NCBI GenBank assembly: GCA_958436045.1
Contig: CAUBIP010000002.1
Location: forward strand, 3,083-67,082
Length of the DNA stretch: 64,000 nucleotides
Direction of reading: 5' to 3'
From: an uncultured Oscillospiraceae bacterium
GTDB taxonomy: Bacteria > Bacillota > Clostridia > Oscillospirales > Oscillospiraceae
The notes beneath the pieces were generated by a model, which worked only from the letters and a program-made list of their open reading frames with translations, was not told where the DNA came from and searched no databases. Positions 26,823 to 36,692 of the stretch are shown in pieces. Both the position numbers and the translations under genes were made by a program. Position 1 is the first letter of the stretch. Every line of letters starts with the position of its first letter.

Positions 26823-26957
26823 ATGCTGCGTACCTATCAGCCCAAAAAGCGCCACAGATCCAAAGTGCATGGGTTCAGAAAGAGAATGGCAACTGCCAAC
26901 GGCCGGAAAGTTCTTGCACGCCGTCGTGCCAAGGGCAGAGCCAAGTTGTCTGCTTAA
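26823..26957 (+). CDS. rpmH: 50S ribosomal protein L34
   Basis: 44 residues. Begins [22 protein letters not shown] and ends [12 protein letters not shown], the highly basic L34 sequence; part of the large ribosomal subunit. Start ATG follows AGGAGGTG. It heads the classic rpmH-rnpA-yidD-yidC-jag locus. Confidence 0.98.
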   Translation: MLRTYQPKKRHRSKVHGFRKRMATANGRKVLARRRAKGRAKLSA

Positions 26958-27007
26958 AAGCCCTGGCCGCAAAACAATGCTCAATCCAGATGCTAATGAG
27001 ATGTTAA

Positions 27008-27035
27008 GGGCGAGTAGATGTATATCTATTCGCCC
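27008..27035 (+). terminator. Hairpin between rpmH and rnpA
   Basis: 12-bp stem GGGCGAGTAGAT / ATCTATTCGCCC (one G-T pair) with a GTAT loop, then ATTGCTTTT. It is probably a partial terminator that keeps rnpA expression below rpmH. Confidence 0.55.
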
Positions 27036-27092
27036 ATTGCTTTTCCGGCGCGTCGGCACGGTAGTGTGTTTGCCGGGCTGCGGGAGGTTATT

Positions 27093-27446
27093 ATGCGCTT
27101 CTCCAGATCTTTGAAACTGAATCATGTCTTCCGGAAGCTCTATAACCGCGGCGATTCCGCCGTGAACCGTTACCTGGTGCTCTACTGCCAGCCCAACCAT
27201 CTGCAGGAAAACCGCGTTGGGATCACCGTCGGCAAAAAGCTGGGCAAGGCCGTCGTGCGCAATCGGGCACGACGCCGCCTGCGGGAGGTCTACCGGCTCA
27301 ATGAGAGCCGCTTCCGCCCCGGCTATGATATCGTCGTCGTCGCCAGAAGCCGCGCCGTGACGGCGGACTTCGGCGCACTGCAATCGGCGTATCTGGGAGC
27401 AGCCAAGCGTCTGGGAATCCTTGTCGGAAAGGACGAAGAAGGGTGA
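27093..27446 (+). CDS. rnpA: Ribonuclease P protein component
   Basis: 117 residues from ATG 27093 (GGGAGG upstream). The signature [15 protein letters not shown] sits in its usual place, with [11 protein letters not shown] before it. It assists the RNase P RNA in trimming tRNA 5' ends. The stop overlaps the yidD start. Confidence 0.96.
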   Translation: MRFSRSLKLNHVFRKLYNRGDSAVNRYLVLYCQPNHLQENRVGITVGKKLGKAVVRNRARRRLREVYRLNESRFRPGYDIVVVARSRAVTADFGALQSAYLGAAKRLGILVGKDEEG

Positions 27447-27655
27447 AGCGCGTTTTACTCAAAATAATCCGATTCTACCAGCGCTGTATTTCCCCGGCCT
27501 TTCCCGCCCGCTGCCGTTTTTCCCCCACCTGCAGCCAATATGCCTATGAGGCAGTGGCAAAATACGGCGCATGGAAGGGCGGCCGTTTGGCATTGCGGCG
27601 GCTAATCCGATGCAATCCCTTTTACAAAGGGGACTATTTCGATCCAGTGCCCTAG
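27443..27655 (+). CDS. yidD: Membrane protein insertion efficiency factor YidD
   Basis: 70 residues, GTG start overlapping the rnpA stop by four bases. The family sequence [26 protein letters not shown] and [15 protein letters not shown] is fully present. It is a small amphipathic protein at the inner face of the membrane that helps YidC-dependent insertion. Confidence 0.96.
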   Translation: MKRVLLKIIRFYQRCISPAFPARCRFSPTCSQYAYEAVAKYGAWKGGRLALRRLIRCNPFYKGDYFDPVP

Positions 27656-27682
27656 GGCGCGCACACACAACGGAGGAAAAAC

Positions 27683-28927
27683 ATGATCCTAGCATTCGGC
27701 TTTTGGGATATTATCAAAGTCCCATTTGGCTATGTGCTGGAGTGGCTGTACAACTGGACAGCAAACTACGGCCTGGCCCTCATCCTGTTCTCCCTGGTCC
27801 TGAAGCTGATTCTTTATCCTACCAGTGCCAAGAGCAAGAAGAGCATGATGAAAATGTCGCGTATCTCTCCGCAGGTCAAGCTGCTGGAGCTCAAATACGG
27901 AGATGACAAAGAATCCTATCAAAAAGCGGTCCAAAAGCTCTATAAGGACGAAAACGTTTCCATGACCGGCGGCTGCCTGTGGTCTCTGATCCCCCTGATC
28001 GTGATCATCCCGCTGTACCAGGTCATCCGCCAGCCTATCCAGTATATGATGCACGTTTCCAGCGAGAACGCGGCGCTCATTCTGGAGGGCATCAAAAAAG
28101 CAGCCCCGTCGCTCTTTGCGCATGCCAACGACTACTACCATCAGATGATCGCCGCCAGCCATGTCGGCGAATATGCGGACCAGATCAAAGACTGGGTGCC
28201 GGACCTCGGCAAAACCCTGCACAGCCTGAACTTCAGCTTCCTGGGCATCGACCTGGGGCAGGTGCCGGACTGGAAGATCTGGAAAATTGAAAACCTGAAT
28301 TGGGCCGCCATTGGCCTGGTCGTCCTGCCGATCGTCGCTGCGCTGACGCAGATGCTTTCGATGCTGCTGAGCCAGAAGATGAACAACCAGGTCGCGACCA
28401 ACGCCCAGGGTGAGCGGGATGACGCAGCTGCCGCCGTGGCAAACCAGACCAATAAGTCCATGATGCTGTTTATGCCCATCATGTCGCTGGTCTTCTGCTT
28501 CACCATGCCCGCCGCCATCTCCGTTTACTGGATCGCCCAGGCCGTATTCGGCATGATCCAGGACTATTTCCTGACAAAGCACTACCGGAAGATCTACGAC
28601 GCCGAGGACGAGGAAAAGCGCAAGCGCGCTGCGGAATTGGCCCGGATCGAAGCAGAAAAAGAGAAGAGACGCGCGCTGCGCCGGGAAAAGAACCCCGATC
28701 TTGCCGTGGAAAACACCAGCAAGAAGAAGCTGCAGCAGCGGCAAAAAGAAGAAGCAGAAGCAGCCGCCAAGGCATATGCCCGGAAGCACGCCGAGGAAAC
28801 AGGGGCCGTCCCGGAAGCCGCGCCGCAGGAACAGAGCGACGCCGCCGTCGGCGAGCGCACCTACGCCCGGGGCCGTGCCTATAAGGCCGACCGCTACCAG
28901 AAGCCCAACGGCTCTGCGAAGGAATAA
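27683..28927 (+). CDS. yidC: Membrane protein insertase YidC/Oxa1
   Basis: 414 residues. Firmicutes-type YidC without the large periplasmic domain, but with an extended loop (about 130-200) between transmembrane segments. The 60KD_IMP core includes YGLALILFSLVLKLILYP, SLIPLIVIIPLYQVIR and FMPIMSLVFCFTMPAAISVYW. A long basic, Lys/Arg/Glu/Ala-rich C-terminal tail (about 305-414) probably contacts ribosomes. No lipobox is visible. It inserts membrane proteins alone or with SecYEG. Confidence 0.96.
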   Translation: MILAFGFWDIIKVPFGYVLEWLYNWTANYGLALILFSLVLKLILYPTSAKSKKSMMKMSRISPQVKLLELKYGDDKESYQKAVQKLYKDENVSMTGGCLWSLIPLIVIIPLYQVIRQPIQYMMHVSSENAALILEGIKKAAPSLFAHANDYYHQMIAASHVGEYADQIKDWVPDLGKTLHSLNFSFLGIDLGQVPDWKIWKIENLNWAAIGLVVLPIVAALTQMLSMLLSQKMNNQVATNAQGERDDAAAAVANQTNKSMMLFMPIMSLVFCFTMPAAISVYWIAQAVFGMIQDYFLTKHYRKIYDAEDEEKRKRAAELARIEAEKEKRRALRREKNPDLAVENTSKKKLQQRQKEEAEAAAKAYARKHAEETGAVPEAAPQEQSDAAVGERTYARGRAYKADRYQKPNGSAKE

Positions 28928-28939
28928 CAGGAGCGTACC

Positions 28940-29854
28940 ATGGAAAAAAGTATTATCGCAACCGGAAAAACCATTGACCTGGCGATCCAGGCCGCTTTGA
29001 ATGAACTGAAAATGGACCGCGACGCAGTCTCCGTCGAGGTCCTGGAAAATGCAAAATCCGGCTTCCTGGGCATTGGTGCCAGCCCGGCCAAGGTCAAGGT
29101 GACCTACGAGGCCCCGGATGCGGAAGTGGAAGCAGCGCCGGCCCCGGCACTGTCTGCCGCCTCCCGCTCCAAGCCGAAAAAGCAGCGGCTGCCGAAGGAA
29201 GAAAAGCCTGCCGCCAAGCAGCCTGCCGCACAGGCCCCCGCTGCGCCTGCGGCTCCCGCAAAGCCCGCAGAAAAGAAGCCTGCCCGGCCGCAGCAGGAAA
29301 AGCGCCCCGCACCGCAGCCCGAAGCGAAACCCGCTGCGCCGAAGGCCCCCCCGAAGGAATACCCTGTGGCCGCCCCCGGCTCGATGGAAGCCCGGATCGA
29401 AGCCTTTATGCAGGGCCTGCTAACCCACATGGGCTCGGATGCCGTGCCCCACGCCGTCGCCACTGGGGAGGACGCTTACATGGTCGAGCTCGTCGGTGAA
29501 AACCTGGGTGCGCTCATCGGCCGCCGCGGCGACACCCTCGACGCGATCCAGCACCTGACAAACTACGCCGTCAACCGCGGCGAGACAAAGCGGGTCCGCA
29601 TCAATGTCGACGCTGAGTCCTACCGGGCAAAGCGGGAAGAATCCCTGCAGCGCCTGGCTAAAAAGGTCGGCGCAAAGGTGACAAAATACCGCAGAAACAT
29701 CACCCTGGAGCCCATGAACGCCTATGAGCGCCATGTGATCCACGCCGCCCTGCAGGATATGCCGGACGTCACCACCTTCTCCACCGGTACGGAGCCCAAT
29801 CGCCGGATCGTCGTGGCCTATAGCCGCTACCGCAATTTCGACGAAAAGCAATAA
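28940..29854 (+). CDS. khpB: RNA-binding protein KhpB (Jag/EloR)
   Basis: 304 residues. A Jag-N domain (about 1-55; SIIATGKTIDLAIQAALNEL, SGFLGIGASPAKV), then a long Ala/Pro/Lys-rich linker (about 60-150), a type II KH domain (about 155-235; GENLGALIGRRGDTLDAIQ) and an R3H domain (about 240-304; EPMNAYERHVIHAALQ). KhpB works with KhpA as an RNA chaperone affecting cell elongation in other Firmicutes. The low-complexity linker is longer than usual. It is the last gene of the locus and is followed by a terminator; mnmE/mnmG do not follow. Confidence 0.95.
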   Translation: MEKSIIATGKTIDLAIQAALNELKMDRDAVSVEVLENAKSGFLGIGASPAKVKVTYEAPDAEVEAAPAPALSAASRSKPKKQRLPKEEKPAAKQPAAQAPAAPAAPAKPAEKKPARPQQEKRPAPQPEAKPAAPKAPPKEYPVAAPGSMEARIEAFMQGLLTHMGSDAVPHAVATGEDAYMVELVGENLGALIGRRGDTLDAIQHLTNYAVNRGETKRVRINVDAESYRAKREESLQRLAKKVGAKVTKYRRNITLEPMNAYERHVIHAALQDMPDVTTFSTGTEPNRRIVVAYSRYRNFDEKQ

Positions 29855-29865
29855 CACGTTTCTCA

Positions 29866-29901
29866 CCCCCGGCGGCTACAGTGCGCCGGGGGTCCCTTTT
29901 T
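29866..29901 (+). terminator. Terminator after khpB
   Basis: CCCCCGGCG/CGCCGGGGG stem with a 9-base loop, followed by TCCCTTTTT. Confidence 0.85.
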
Positions 29902-29982
29902 CATCATTTTCCCGCCGGTGGGCAAGCTATACGCAGCCGGACCGGTACAGTTTACCGCAATCACACGAAACGGAGTCACCAC

Positions 29983-31734
29983 ATGCGAAGTCTTGGGATC
30001 TATTTAAAACCTTACCGGGCGCAGAGTATTCTCGCCCCGCTGTTCAAGCTTCTGGAGGCGCTGCTGGACCTGCTCGTCCCCATCGTCGTAGCCGCGATGA
30101 TCGACACTGGGGCCCTGGGCGGCAGCAGGCGTACCGTGCTCCTCTATTTTGCCGCGCTGCTGGGCATGGCCGCCGTCGGTCTGGGCTTCAGCGTCGTCGC
30201 CCAGTTTTTTGCGGCCAAAGCCAGCGTCGGCTTTGCCGGCGGCCTGCGGCAGGCGCTGTTTGACCATATCCAAACGCTCTCCTTCCCGGAGCTGGACGCC
30301 CTGGGCAGCGATACCCTCATCACCCGGCTGACGGACGATGTCAACCAAGTCCAGACGGGCCTGAATCTGAGCCTGCGGCTGCTGCTGCGCAGCCCGTTTA
30401 TCGTGCTGGGCGCCCTGGTCTTCGCCTTTACCATCGACACCCGCTGCGCCCTTGTCTTCGCCGTTGCCATCCCGGTGCTGTTTCTGGTCATTCTCGGGAT
30501 TATGCTCCGGAGCGTGCCCCTGTTTGGCAAAGTCCAGGCGGGGCTGGACCGGGTCACGGCGCTGACCCGCGAAAATCTGACCGGTGCCCGGGTCATCCGG
30601 GCCTTTTGCCGGGAGGACGCCTCCGTGGCGGAGTTTGCCGCCAGCAACGAGGCGCTGACCCGGCTAAACCTGCAGGTGGGCAAGCTCTCCGCCCTGATGA
30701 ACCCGGTAACCTACGTGCTCATCAATCTGGCCACCGTCCTGCTCATCCGGCAGGCCGGACTACAGGTCGAGCTCGGGCGGCTCTCCCAGGGACAGGCTGT
30801 CGCGCTGTATAACTATATGCTCCAGATCCTGGTGGAGCTCATCAAGCTCGCCACCATGGTCATCACGCTGAATAAATCTGTCGCCTGCGCCCGGCGGGCC
30901 GCCAGCCTGTTCCAGGTGCATCCCTCGATGGCAAATGGCACAGCGCCAGCACCCCAGGCTGCCCCGGGCACCCCGGCGGTGACATTTGAAGATGTCAGCT
31001 TCACCTACCCCAGCGCAGGTGCACCCAGCTTGCGGAACATCAGCTTTTCCGCCCAACCCGGGCAGACGGTCGGGATCATCGGCGGCACCGGCAGCGGCAA
31101 AAGCACACTGGCCCATCTGCTCTGCCGCTTTTACGATGCCTCCTCCGGCCGCGTCCTACTCTGGGGGGAGGATATCCGTCGCTATGACCGGGCCGCGCTC
31201 CGCCGCCAGATCGCCGTCGTGCCCCAGCAGGCGACCCTGTTTTCCGGCACGATCCGGGACAACCTCCGCTGGGGCGACCAGGACGCCGCCGATGAGGCTC
31301 TCTGGCAGGCCCTGACCGTCGCCCAGGCCCGCCAAACCGTCGAGGACAAGCCCGGCGGCCTGGATTTCGTTCTGGAGCAAGGCGGCAGGAACCTCTCCGG
31401 GGGACAAAAGCAGCGGCTGACCATCGCCCGGGCCCTTGTCCGGCAGCCGAAGCTCCTGGTCCTGGACGACAGCGCCAGCGCGCTGGACTACGCAACAGAC
31501 GCCGCTCTGCGCCAGGCCCTGCACCAGCTGCACGATACGACAGTCTTTGTCATCTCCCAGCGCATCGCCAGCGTCCGCCAGGCGGATCAAATTCTCGTTC
31601 TCGACGGCGGTGCCCTGGCTGGTTGCGGCGACCATACGGCGCTGCTGGCCAAATGCCCCGTGTATCAGGATATCTATCGCACCCAGTTCACGCAGGACGC
31701 GGTGCAGCAGCAAGGAGGGAAGCCCCATGGCTAA
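29983..31734 (+). CDS. ABC exporter half-transporter, degenerate-Walker-B subunit
   Basis: 583 residues from ATG 29983 (GGAG upstream). An N-terminal six-helix type I exporter domain (about 15-300), then the nucleotide-binding domain (about 330-570): Walker A GGTGSGKSTL, signature LSGGQKQRL, Walker B LLVLDDSASALD. The catalytic Glu after Walker B is Asp, as in the non-hydrolysing site of heterodimeric exporters (TM287/288, LmrCD, BmrCD, EfrCD). The gene overlaps its partner by 8 bases. Probable drug or lipid export; substrate unknown. Confidence 0.9.
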   Translation: MRSLGIYLKPYRAQSILAPLFKLLEALLDLLVPIVVAAMIDTGALGGSRRTVLLYFAALLGMAAVGLGFSVVAQFFAAKASVGFAGGLRQALFDHIQTLSFPELDALGSDTLITRLTDDVNQVQTGLNLSLRLLLRSPFIVLGALVFAFTIDTRCALVFAVAIPVLFLVILGIMLRSVPLFGKVQAGLDRVTALTRENLTGARVIRAFCREDASVAEFAASNEALTRLNLQVGKLSALMNPVTYVLINLATVLLIRQAGLQVELGRLSQGQAVALYNYMLQILVELIKLATMVITLNKSVACARRAASLFQVHPSMANGTAPAPQAAPGTPAVTFEDVSFTYPSAGAPSLRNISFSAQPGQTVGIIGGTGSGKSTLAHLLCRFYDASSGRVLLWGEDIRRYDRAALRRQIAVVPQQATLFSGTIRDNLRWGDQDAADEALWQALTVAQARQTVEDKPGGLDFVLEQGGRNLSGGQKQRLTIARALVRQPKLLVLDDSASALDYATDAALRQALHQLHDTTVFVISQRIASVRQADQILVLDGGALAGCGDHTALLAKCPVYQDIYRTQFTQDAVQQQGGKPHG

Positions 31735-33490
31735 AGCTTCTTTCAAACGCTCTGCCCAGCGGGCCAGCCTGGCCCAGCTGCTGCGGCGCATCGGCCGCGC
31801 CTGGCCTGCTCTGGTGGTCAGCACCCTGCTGACCGCCGCCACCGTCGTGCTGCAGCTGTATGTTCCCATTCTCTTTGGCGACGCCATCGACCAGATCGCC
31901 GGGGCAGGGGAGGTCCATTTTGCCCGCCTCGCCCGTTATCTGCAGGAGATCAGCCTTCTGGTGGCGCTGTCCGCCGTGAGCAACTGGATCTCTAACCGCA
32001 TCAACAACCGCATCACTTACCGGACGGTTCAGTCCCTGCGGGATGAGAGCATCTGCCACCTGCAAAAGCTTCCGCTCTCTTACCTGGACGGTCACACCGT
32101 CGGTGACCTGGTCAGCCGCATCACGGCGGATATCGATGTCATCAGTGACGGCCTGCTGCTGGGCTTTACCCAGCTGCTGACGGGGGGCCTGACCATCGCC
32201 GTCACGCTGGTGTTCATGTTCTCTAAAAATCTCTCCGTCTCGCTGCTGGTCGTGGTCCTGACCCCGTTGAGCTTTCTGGTCGCCCGGTTTATCTCCAGCC
32301 GCTCGTTCCGGCTGTTCCAGCAGCAGAGCGTGCTGCGAGGCAAGCAGACCGCGCTGGTGGACGAGATGATCGGCGGTCAAAAGCTGGTCCAGGCCTTCGA
32401 CTATACCGAGACTGCCTCCCGCCGCTTTGCCGCCATCAACGAGGACCTGATGCAATGCAGCCAGCAGGCCGTGTTTTACAGCAGCCTGACCAACCCCTCC
32501 ACCCGGTTCGTCAACAGCCTGATCTATGCCGGCGTGGCGCTGCTGGGCATCTTCCTGATCCCCGGCGGCAGCCTGACCGTCGGCGGCCTGACGATCCTAC
32601 TGGCCTATGCCAACCAGTATATGAAGCCGTTTAACGATATCAGCGCCGTCGTTACAGAATTCCAAAATGCGCTGGCCTGCGCAGACCGGATCTTCTCCCT
32701 GCTGGCAGAACCGGCAGAGCCGGAGGACGCGCCGTCCGCCGCCATAGCAGCGCCGGAGTCGGTCCGGGGTGCTGTGACGCTGGAGCAGCTCCAATTCAGC
32801 TACGACGAGGCCCGCCCCCTGATCACGGACCTGGATCTGACCGTCCAGCCCGGGCAGCGGGTCGCCATCGTCGGCCCCACCGGCTGCGGCAAGACGACGC
32901 TGATCAATCTCCTGATGCGCTTTTACGAGCCGGACGGCGGCCGTATCACCGTGGACGGCACACCGGTCACGGCGATGCCCCGGGCCGCACTGCGCCGTAG
33001 CTTCGGCATGGTCCTGCAGGATACCTGGATTAAGGGCGGAACCGTCCGGGAGAACATTGCCTTTGGCCGCCCGGACGCACCAGAGGACGCGATCATCCAA
33101 GCCGCCAAGGCCGCCCACTGCTGGGGCTTTATCCGGCAGCTGCCCCAGGGGCTGGATACCGTCCTCACCGGCGACGCCATCAGCCAGGGGCAGCGGCAGC
33201 TTCTGTGCATTGCCCGGGTCATGCTCTGCCTGCCGCCGATGCTGATCCTGGACGAGGCCACCTCCAGCATCGACACCCGCACGGAGATGCAGATCCAGCA
33301 GGCCTTCGAAACGCTGATGCAGGGCCGGACCTCCTTCGTCGTCGCCCATCGCCTTTCCACGATCCAGGACGCCGATATCATTCTGGTTATGCGGGACGGC
33401 AAGATCGTCGAGCAGGGGATCCACGCCGCGCTGCTGGCCCGGGGCGGCTTTTACGCGACGCTTTACTACAGTCAGTTCAAGCAGGCCTAA
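31727..33490 (+). CDS. ABC exporter half-transporter, catalytic partner
   Basis: 587 residues from ATG 31727 (GGAGGG 6 bases upstream). Six-helix exporter domain (about 30-320) plus nucleotide-binding domain with Walker A GPTGCGKTTL and Walker B MLILDEATSSID (intact catalytic Glu). The signature is non-canonical, ISQGQRQ for LSGGQ. This complements its partner: the good signature of the first subunit pairs with the good Walker motifs here to make one active ATP site. The two proteins should form a heterodimer. Confidence 0.9.
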   Translation: MAKASFKRSAQRASLAQLLRRIGRAWPALVVSTLLTAATVVLQLYVPILFGDAIDQIAGAGEVHFARLARYLQEISLLVALSAVSNWISNRINNRITYRTVQSLRDESICHLQKLPLSYLDGHTVGDLVSRITADIDVISDGLLLGFTQLLTGGLTIAVTLVFMFSKNLSVSLLVVVLTPLSFLVARFISSRSFRLFQQQSVLRGKQTALVDEMIGGQKLVQAFDYTETASRRFAAINEDLMQCSQQAVFYSSLTNPSTRFVNSLIYAGVALLGIFLIPGGSLTVGGLTILLAYANQYMKPFNDISAVVTEFQNALACADRIFSLLAEPAEPEDAPSAAIAAPESVRGAVTLEQLQFSYDEARPLITDLDLTVQPGQRVAIVGPTGCGKTTLINLLMRFYEPDGGRITVDGTPVTAMPRAALRRSFGMVLQDTWIKGGTVRENIAFGRPDAPEDAIIQAAKAAHCWGFIRQLPQGLDTVLTGDAISQGQRQLLCIARVMLCLPPMLILDEATSSIDTRTEMQIQQAFETLMQGRTSFVVAHRLSTIQDADIILVMRDGKIVEQGIHAALLARGGFYATLYYSQFKQA

Positions 33491-33493
33491 GCC

Positions 33494-33522
33494 TTGCCGC
33501 CGCCAGACTCCCATGCTATACT
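33494..33522 (+). promoter_or_regulatory. uvrB promoter
   Basis: -35 TTGCCG, 17-base spacer, -10 TATACT. No LexA-type box (GAAC...GTTC) is seen beside it. Confidence 0.6.
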
Positions 33523-33563
33523 AGATGGCGGCCAAACCGTTTTTCACCGGAGGAGGGAACCAC

Positions 33564-35570
33564 ATGGATTTTAAACTGCACGCGCCTTACCAGCCAATGG
33601 GCGACCAGCCCCGGGCCATTGATACGCTGGTCCATGGCCTGAACGCCGGTCTTTCCGAGCAGATCCTGCTGGGCGTGACAGGCTCCGGCAAGACCTTTAC
33701 CATGGCCAATGTCATCCAATCTGTCAACCGGCCCACACTGGTGCTGGCCCATAACAAAACCCTGGCCGCCCAGCTCTGCGCGGAGTTCAAGGAGTTTTTC
33801 CCGGAAAACGCCGTGGAGTACTTCATCTCCTATTACGACTATTATCAGCCCGAGGCTTATATTGCCCATACGGACACATACATTGAGAAGGATTCTTCCA
33901 TCAACGATGAGATCGAGCGCCTGCGGCATAGCGCAACGTCGTCGCTGTTTGAGCGGCGGGATGTGATCGTTGTGGCCTCCGTCTCCTGCATTTACGGCTT
34001 GGGCGACCCCATTGACTATAAGAACATGGTCATCTCCCTCCGCAGCGGGCAGGAGCGCTCTCAGGTGGAGCTGCTGCGCAAGCTGACGGAGATCCGCTAT
34101 GAGCGCAACGACGTCAATTTCACGAGAAATACCTTCCGCGTCCGGGGCGACACTGTAGAAATTTACCCCACCTACTGGGCCGGGCGGGCCATCCGCGTCG
34201 AATTTTTCGGCGACGAGATTGACCGCATTTCTGAGATCAACGCCGTCACTGGGATGCCGAACCGAATCCTGGAGCATGTCGCCATATATCCCGCCAGCCA
34301 CTATGTTGCCTCAAAGGAAAAAATGCAGCGCGCTATCGTAGAAATTGAACAAGAAATGGAGGAACGGGTCAAATATTTCGAAGAAAATAATATGCTTTTG
34401 GAGGCGCAACGCATTCGCCAGCGCACGAGCTACGACATTGAGATGATGCAGGAGATCGGCTTCTGCTCCGGGATCGAGAATTACTCCCGGGTGATCTCCG
34501 GCCGCGCCCCCGGCTCCGCGCCGATGACGCTGCTGGACTATATGCCCGACGACTTCCTGCTGATGATCGACGAGAGCCACGTTACGCTGCCCCAGGTGCG
34601 GGCCATGTACGCAGGCGACCGCTCCCGGAAGGAGAGCCTTGTTCGCTACGGCTTCCGTCTGCCTTCCGCCTTTGACAACCGCCCTCTGAATTTCGAGGAA
34701 TTTCAAAAGAAGATCGGTCAGGTCATCTATGTCTCCGCCACCCCGGCGGAGTATGAGCGCAGCCGCGCCGGGCAGGTCGCCGAGCAGCTCATCCGCCCCA
34801 CCGGCCTGCTGGACCCGGAGGTCTGCGTCCGCCCCATCGCCGGGCAGATCGACGATCTCATTCAGGAGATCCACACTGTGACCGCCCGGCAGGAGCGGGT
34901 ACTGATCACCACACTGACGAAAAAAATGGCCGAAGACCTGACGGTCTATCTGCAAAAAGCGGGCATCCGCGTCCGCTATATGCACTCCGGCATCGACGCC
35001 ATGGAGCGCATGGAGCTCATCCGCGACCTGCGGCTGGCGAAATTCGACGTCCTTGTCGGCATCAACCTGCTGCGGGAGGGGCTGGACCTGCCGGAGGTCT
35101 CCCTGGTAGCAATCTTAGACGCCGACAAGGAGGGCTTCCTCCGCAGTGAGACCAGCTTGGTCCAGACCATCGGCCGCGCCGCCCGAAACGCCGGGGGCCG
35201 GGTCATTCTCTACGCCGACCATATCACCGCCGCCATGCGCAGCGCTATGGACGAAACAGCCCGCCGCCGCAGCTACCAGCAGGCGTATAACGACGCCCAC
35301 GGCATCGTCCCCAAGACAATCATCAAGGACGTCCGCGCCCTCATTGAGATCTCCAAGGACGCCGGGGCCGACCGCCGCCGCCAGCTGCGGACGAAGGCCG
35401 ACCGGGAAGCCGAGATCGCCAAGCTGGAAAAGCAGATGAAGGAGGCCGCCCGGATGATGGAGTACGAGTACGCTGCCGTCCTGCGCGACCAGATCATCGC
35501 CCTGCGCAAAACCCAGCCCGAGAGCCCCGCCAGCCCGCACCCGAAGCGGAAACCGCCCAAGCATTTTTAA
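33564..35570 (+). CDS. uvrB: Excinuclease ABC subunit B
   Basis: 668 residues from ATG 33564 (GGAGGG upstream). DNA damage verification helicase of nucleotide excision repair. Walker [14 protein letters not shown]; the damage-probing beta-hairpin [29 protein letters not shown] helicase motif; [15 protein letters not shown] motif VI ([11 protein letters not shown]). A C-terminal UVR motif ([19 protein letters not shown]) binds UvrC. Full length and intact. uvrA lies about 9 kb downstream on the other strand; uvrC is not in the window. Confidence 0.98.
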   Translation: MDFKLHAPYQPMGDQPRAIDTLVHGLNAGLSEQILLGVTGSGKTFTMANVIQSVNRPTLVLAHNKTLAAQLCAEFKEFFPENAVEYFISYYDYYQPEAYIAHTDTYIEKDSSINDEIERLRHSATSSLFERRDVIVVASVSCIYGLGDPIDYKNMVISLRSGQERSQVELLRKLTEIRYERNDVNFTRNTFRVRGDTVEIYPTYWAGRAIRVEFFGDEIDRISEINAVTGMPNRILEHVAIYPASHYVASKEKMQRAIVEIEQEMEERVKYFEENNMLLEAQRIRQRTSYDIEMMQEIGFCSGIENYSRVISGRAPGSAPMTLLDYMPDDFLLMIDESHVTLPQVRAMYAGDRSRKESLVRYGFRLPSAFDNRPLNFEEFQKKIGQVIYVSATPAEYERSRAGQVAEQLIRPTGLLDPEVCVRPIAGQIDDLIQEIHTVTARQERVLITTLTKKMAEDLTVYLQKAGIRVRYMHSGIDAMERMELIRDLRLAKFDVLVGINLLREGLDLPEVSLVAILDADKEGFLRSETSLVQTIGRAARNAGGRVILYADHITAAMRSAMDETARRRSYQQAYNDAHGIVPKTIIKDVRALIEISKDAGADRRRQLRTKADREAEIAKLEKQMKEAARMMEYEYAAVLRDQIIALRKTQPESPASPHPKRKPPKHF

Positions 35571-35575
35571 AGAAT

Positions 35576-35610
35576 AAGACCTTGGAAAGCTGTTGGCTCT
35601 CCAAGGTCTT
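35576..35610. terminator. Bidirectional terminator, uvrB / TrpD-like gene
   Basis: Perfect 11-bp stem AAGACCTTGGA / TCCAAGGTCTT with a 13-base loop between convergent genes; T runs are short on both strands. Confidence 0.6.
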
Positions 35611-35620
35611 GTGCTTTGTT

Positions 35621-36658
35621 TTATCCCTTTTCCCGCACCGCGTCCCGGTGCAGCGCCTGCAGCGCTTCCAGGCGGCGCGCACCGTCGCCCCGGTCCAGCC
35701 GGGTCGCAGCCAGGCAGACCCCATCCGCTAAGCGTTCGACCTGACCACTGACCCAAAGAGCCGCTGCCACATTGGCAAGCAGGACATCCCGCCGGGCATC
35801 GTGCACCTCGCCCCGCAGCAGGGCCGTGATCTGCGCCGCCGTCTCGGCGTCCTTCTCCGTCTTTTGCAAAGTCCAGGAGCAGGACCGTAGCCCCAGCGCT
35901 GCAGGCGCTACCGTCTGCGCCTGCCAGGCGGTGCCGTCCCAGCGCAGAAGATCTGCCGGGCCGTCCAGCGTGATGCTGTCTGCCCCGTCTGCGCCCTGTA
36001 CCAGCAACGCCCGCAGGCCGGGGATTTCTGGGATTGCCTCCTGCAAAATCTCCAGCGTCTCCCGATCATGGACCCCAAAAAGCAGATTGGAGATCGTCGC
36101 CGGATTCATCAGCGGGCCGATGATCGTCTGGGTCAGCGCCCGGATCTGGGCCTCTGTCTCATCGTTGAGCGTCTGGGCCAGCGACGGGTGAAAGGCCCGG
36201 GGGGCCAAAAATGCCGTCTCCGCTGCCGCCAGCTGAGCCCTGGCCTCGGCTTCCGATCCCGCCACGTCAATGCCCAGCGCCGCCAGGACGCCCGCGCTGC
36301 CGAAATACCCCGGCACGCTGGTGCGCACCTGCTTGATGACCGGCGCACCCGGCGCTGCCGCCAGCAGTGCGACAGCAGGCGCCAAGCGGCCCGCTCGCTC
36401 GCCCGCGCCGGTGGCGGCGATATCCAGCGCCGGACCAAAGGACGCGGCGTCGATGGGTGTGCAGTTGGCCCGCATGGCGTGGGCATAGTCCGCCAGCTCC
36501 TGGGGTGTCGGCCCTTTCATCAAAAAGGCCATCTGAAAGCCCAGCACCTGGACCTGGGTCAGCTCCTGGGTCATGATCGCGGCAATGGTCCGCTCCAGCT
36601 CCGCCCGGGTCAGGTCCTGCCCCAGCATCAGCTTGTCCATCAAATCTTTATAGAGCAT
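35621..36658 (-). CDS. Degenerate anthranilate phosphoribosyltransferase (TrpD)-like protein
   Basis: 345 residues with TrpD-family length and topology: an N-terminal helical domain (LTRAELERTIAAIMTQELTQ), then the nucleoside-phosphorylase class III fold (IKQVRTSVPGYFGSAGVLAALGIDV; FLAPRAFHPSL; IIGPLMNPATI). The PRPP-binding motif GTGGD reads ATGAGE, and KHGNR reads KQVRT, so normal anthranilate transfer is unlikely. It resembles the TrpD2/YbiB-type relatives that lost the enzyme role. No trp genes are nearby. It has its own promoter and stands alone. Confidence 0.75.
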   Translation of the reverse strand: MLYKDLMDKLMLGQDLTRAELERTIAAIMTQELTQVQVLGFQMAFLMKGPTPQELADYAHAMRANCTPIDAASFGPALDIAATGAGERAGRLAPAVALLAAAPGAPVIKQVRTSVPGYFGSAGVLAALGIDVAGSEAEARAQLAAAETAFLAPRAFHPSLAQTLNDETEAQIRALTQTIIGPLMNPATISNLLFGVHDRETLEILQEAIPEIPGLRALLVQGADGADSITLDGPADLLRWDGTAWQAQTVAPAALGLRSCSWTLQKTEKDAETAAQITALLRGEVHDARRDVLLANVAAALWVSGQVERLADGVCLAATRLDRGDGARRLEALQALHRDAVREKG

Positions 36659-36692
36659 CGGTCGCCCTCCGTTTCGTCATATCATAATACTT

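Noticed and set aside
27689..28789. A 366-codon minus-strand open frame opposite yidC
   Set aside because: Shadow frame; yidC is well supported in a conserved operon.
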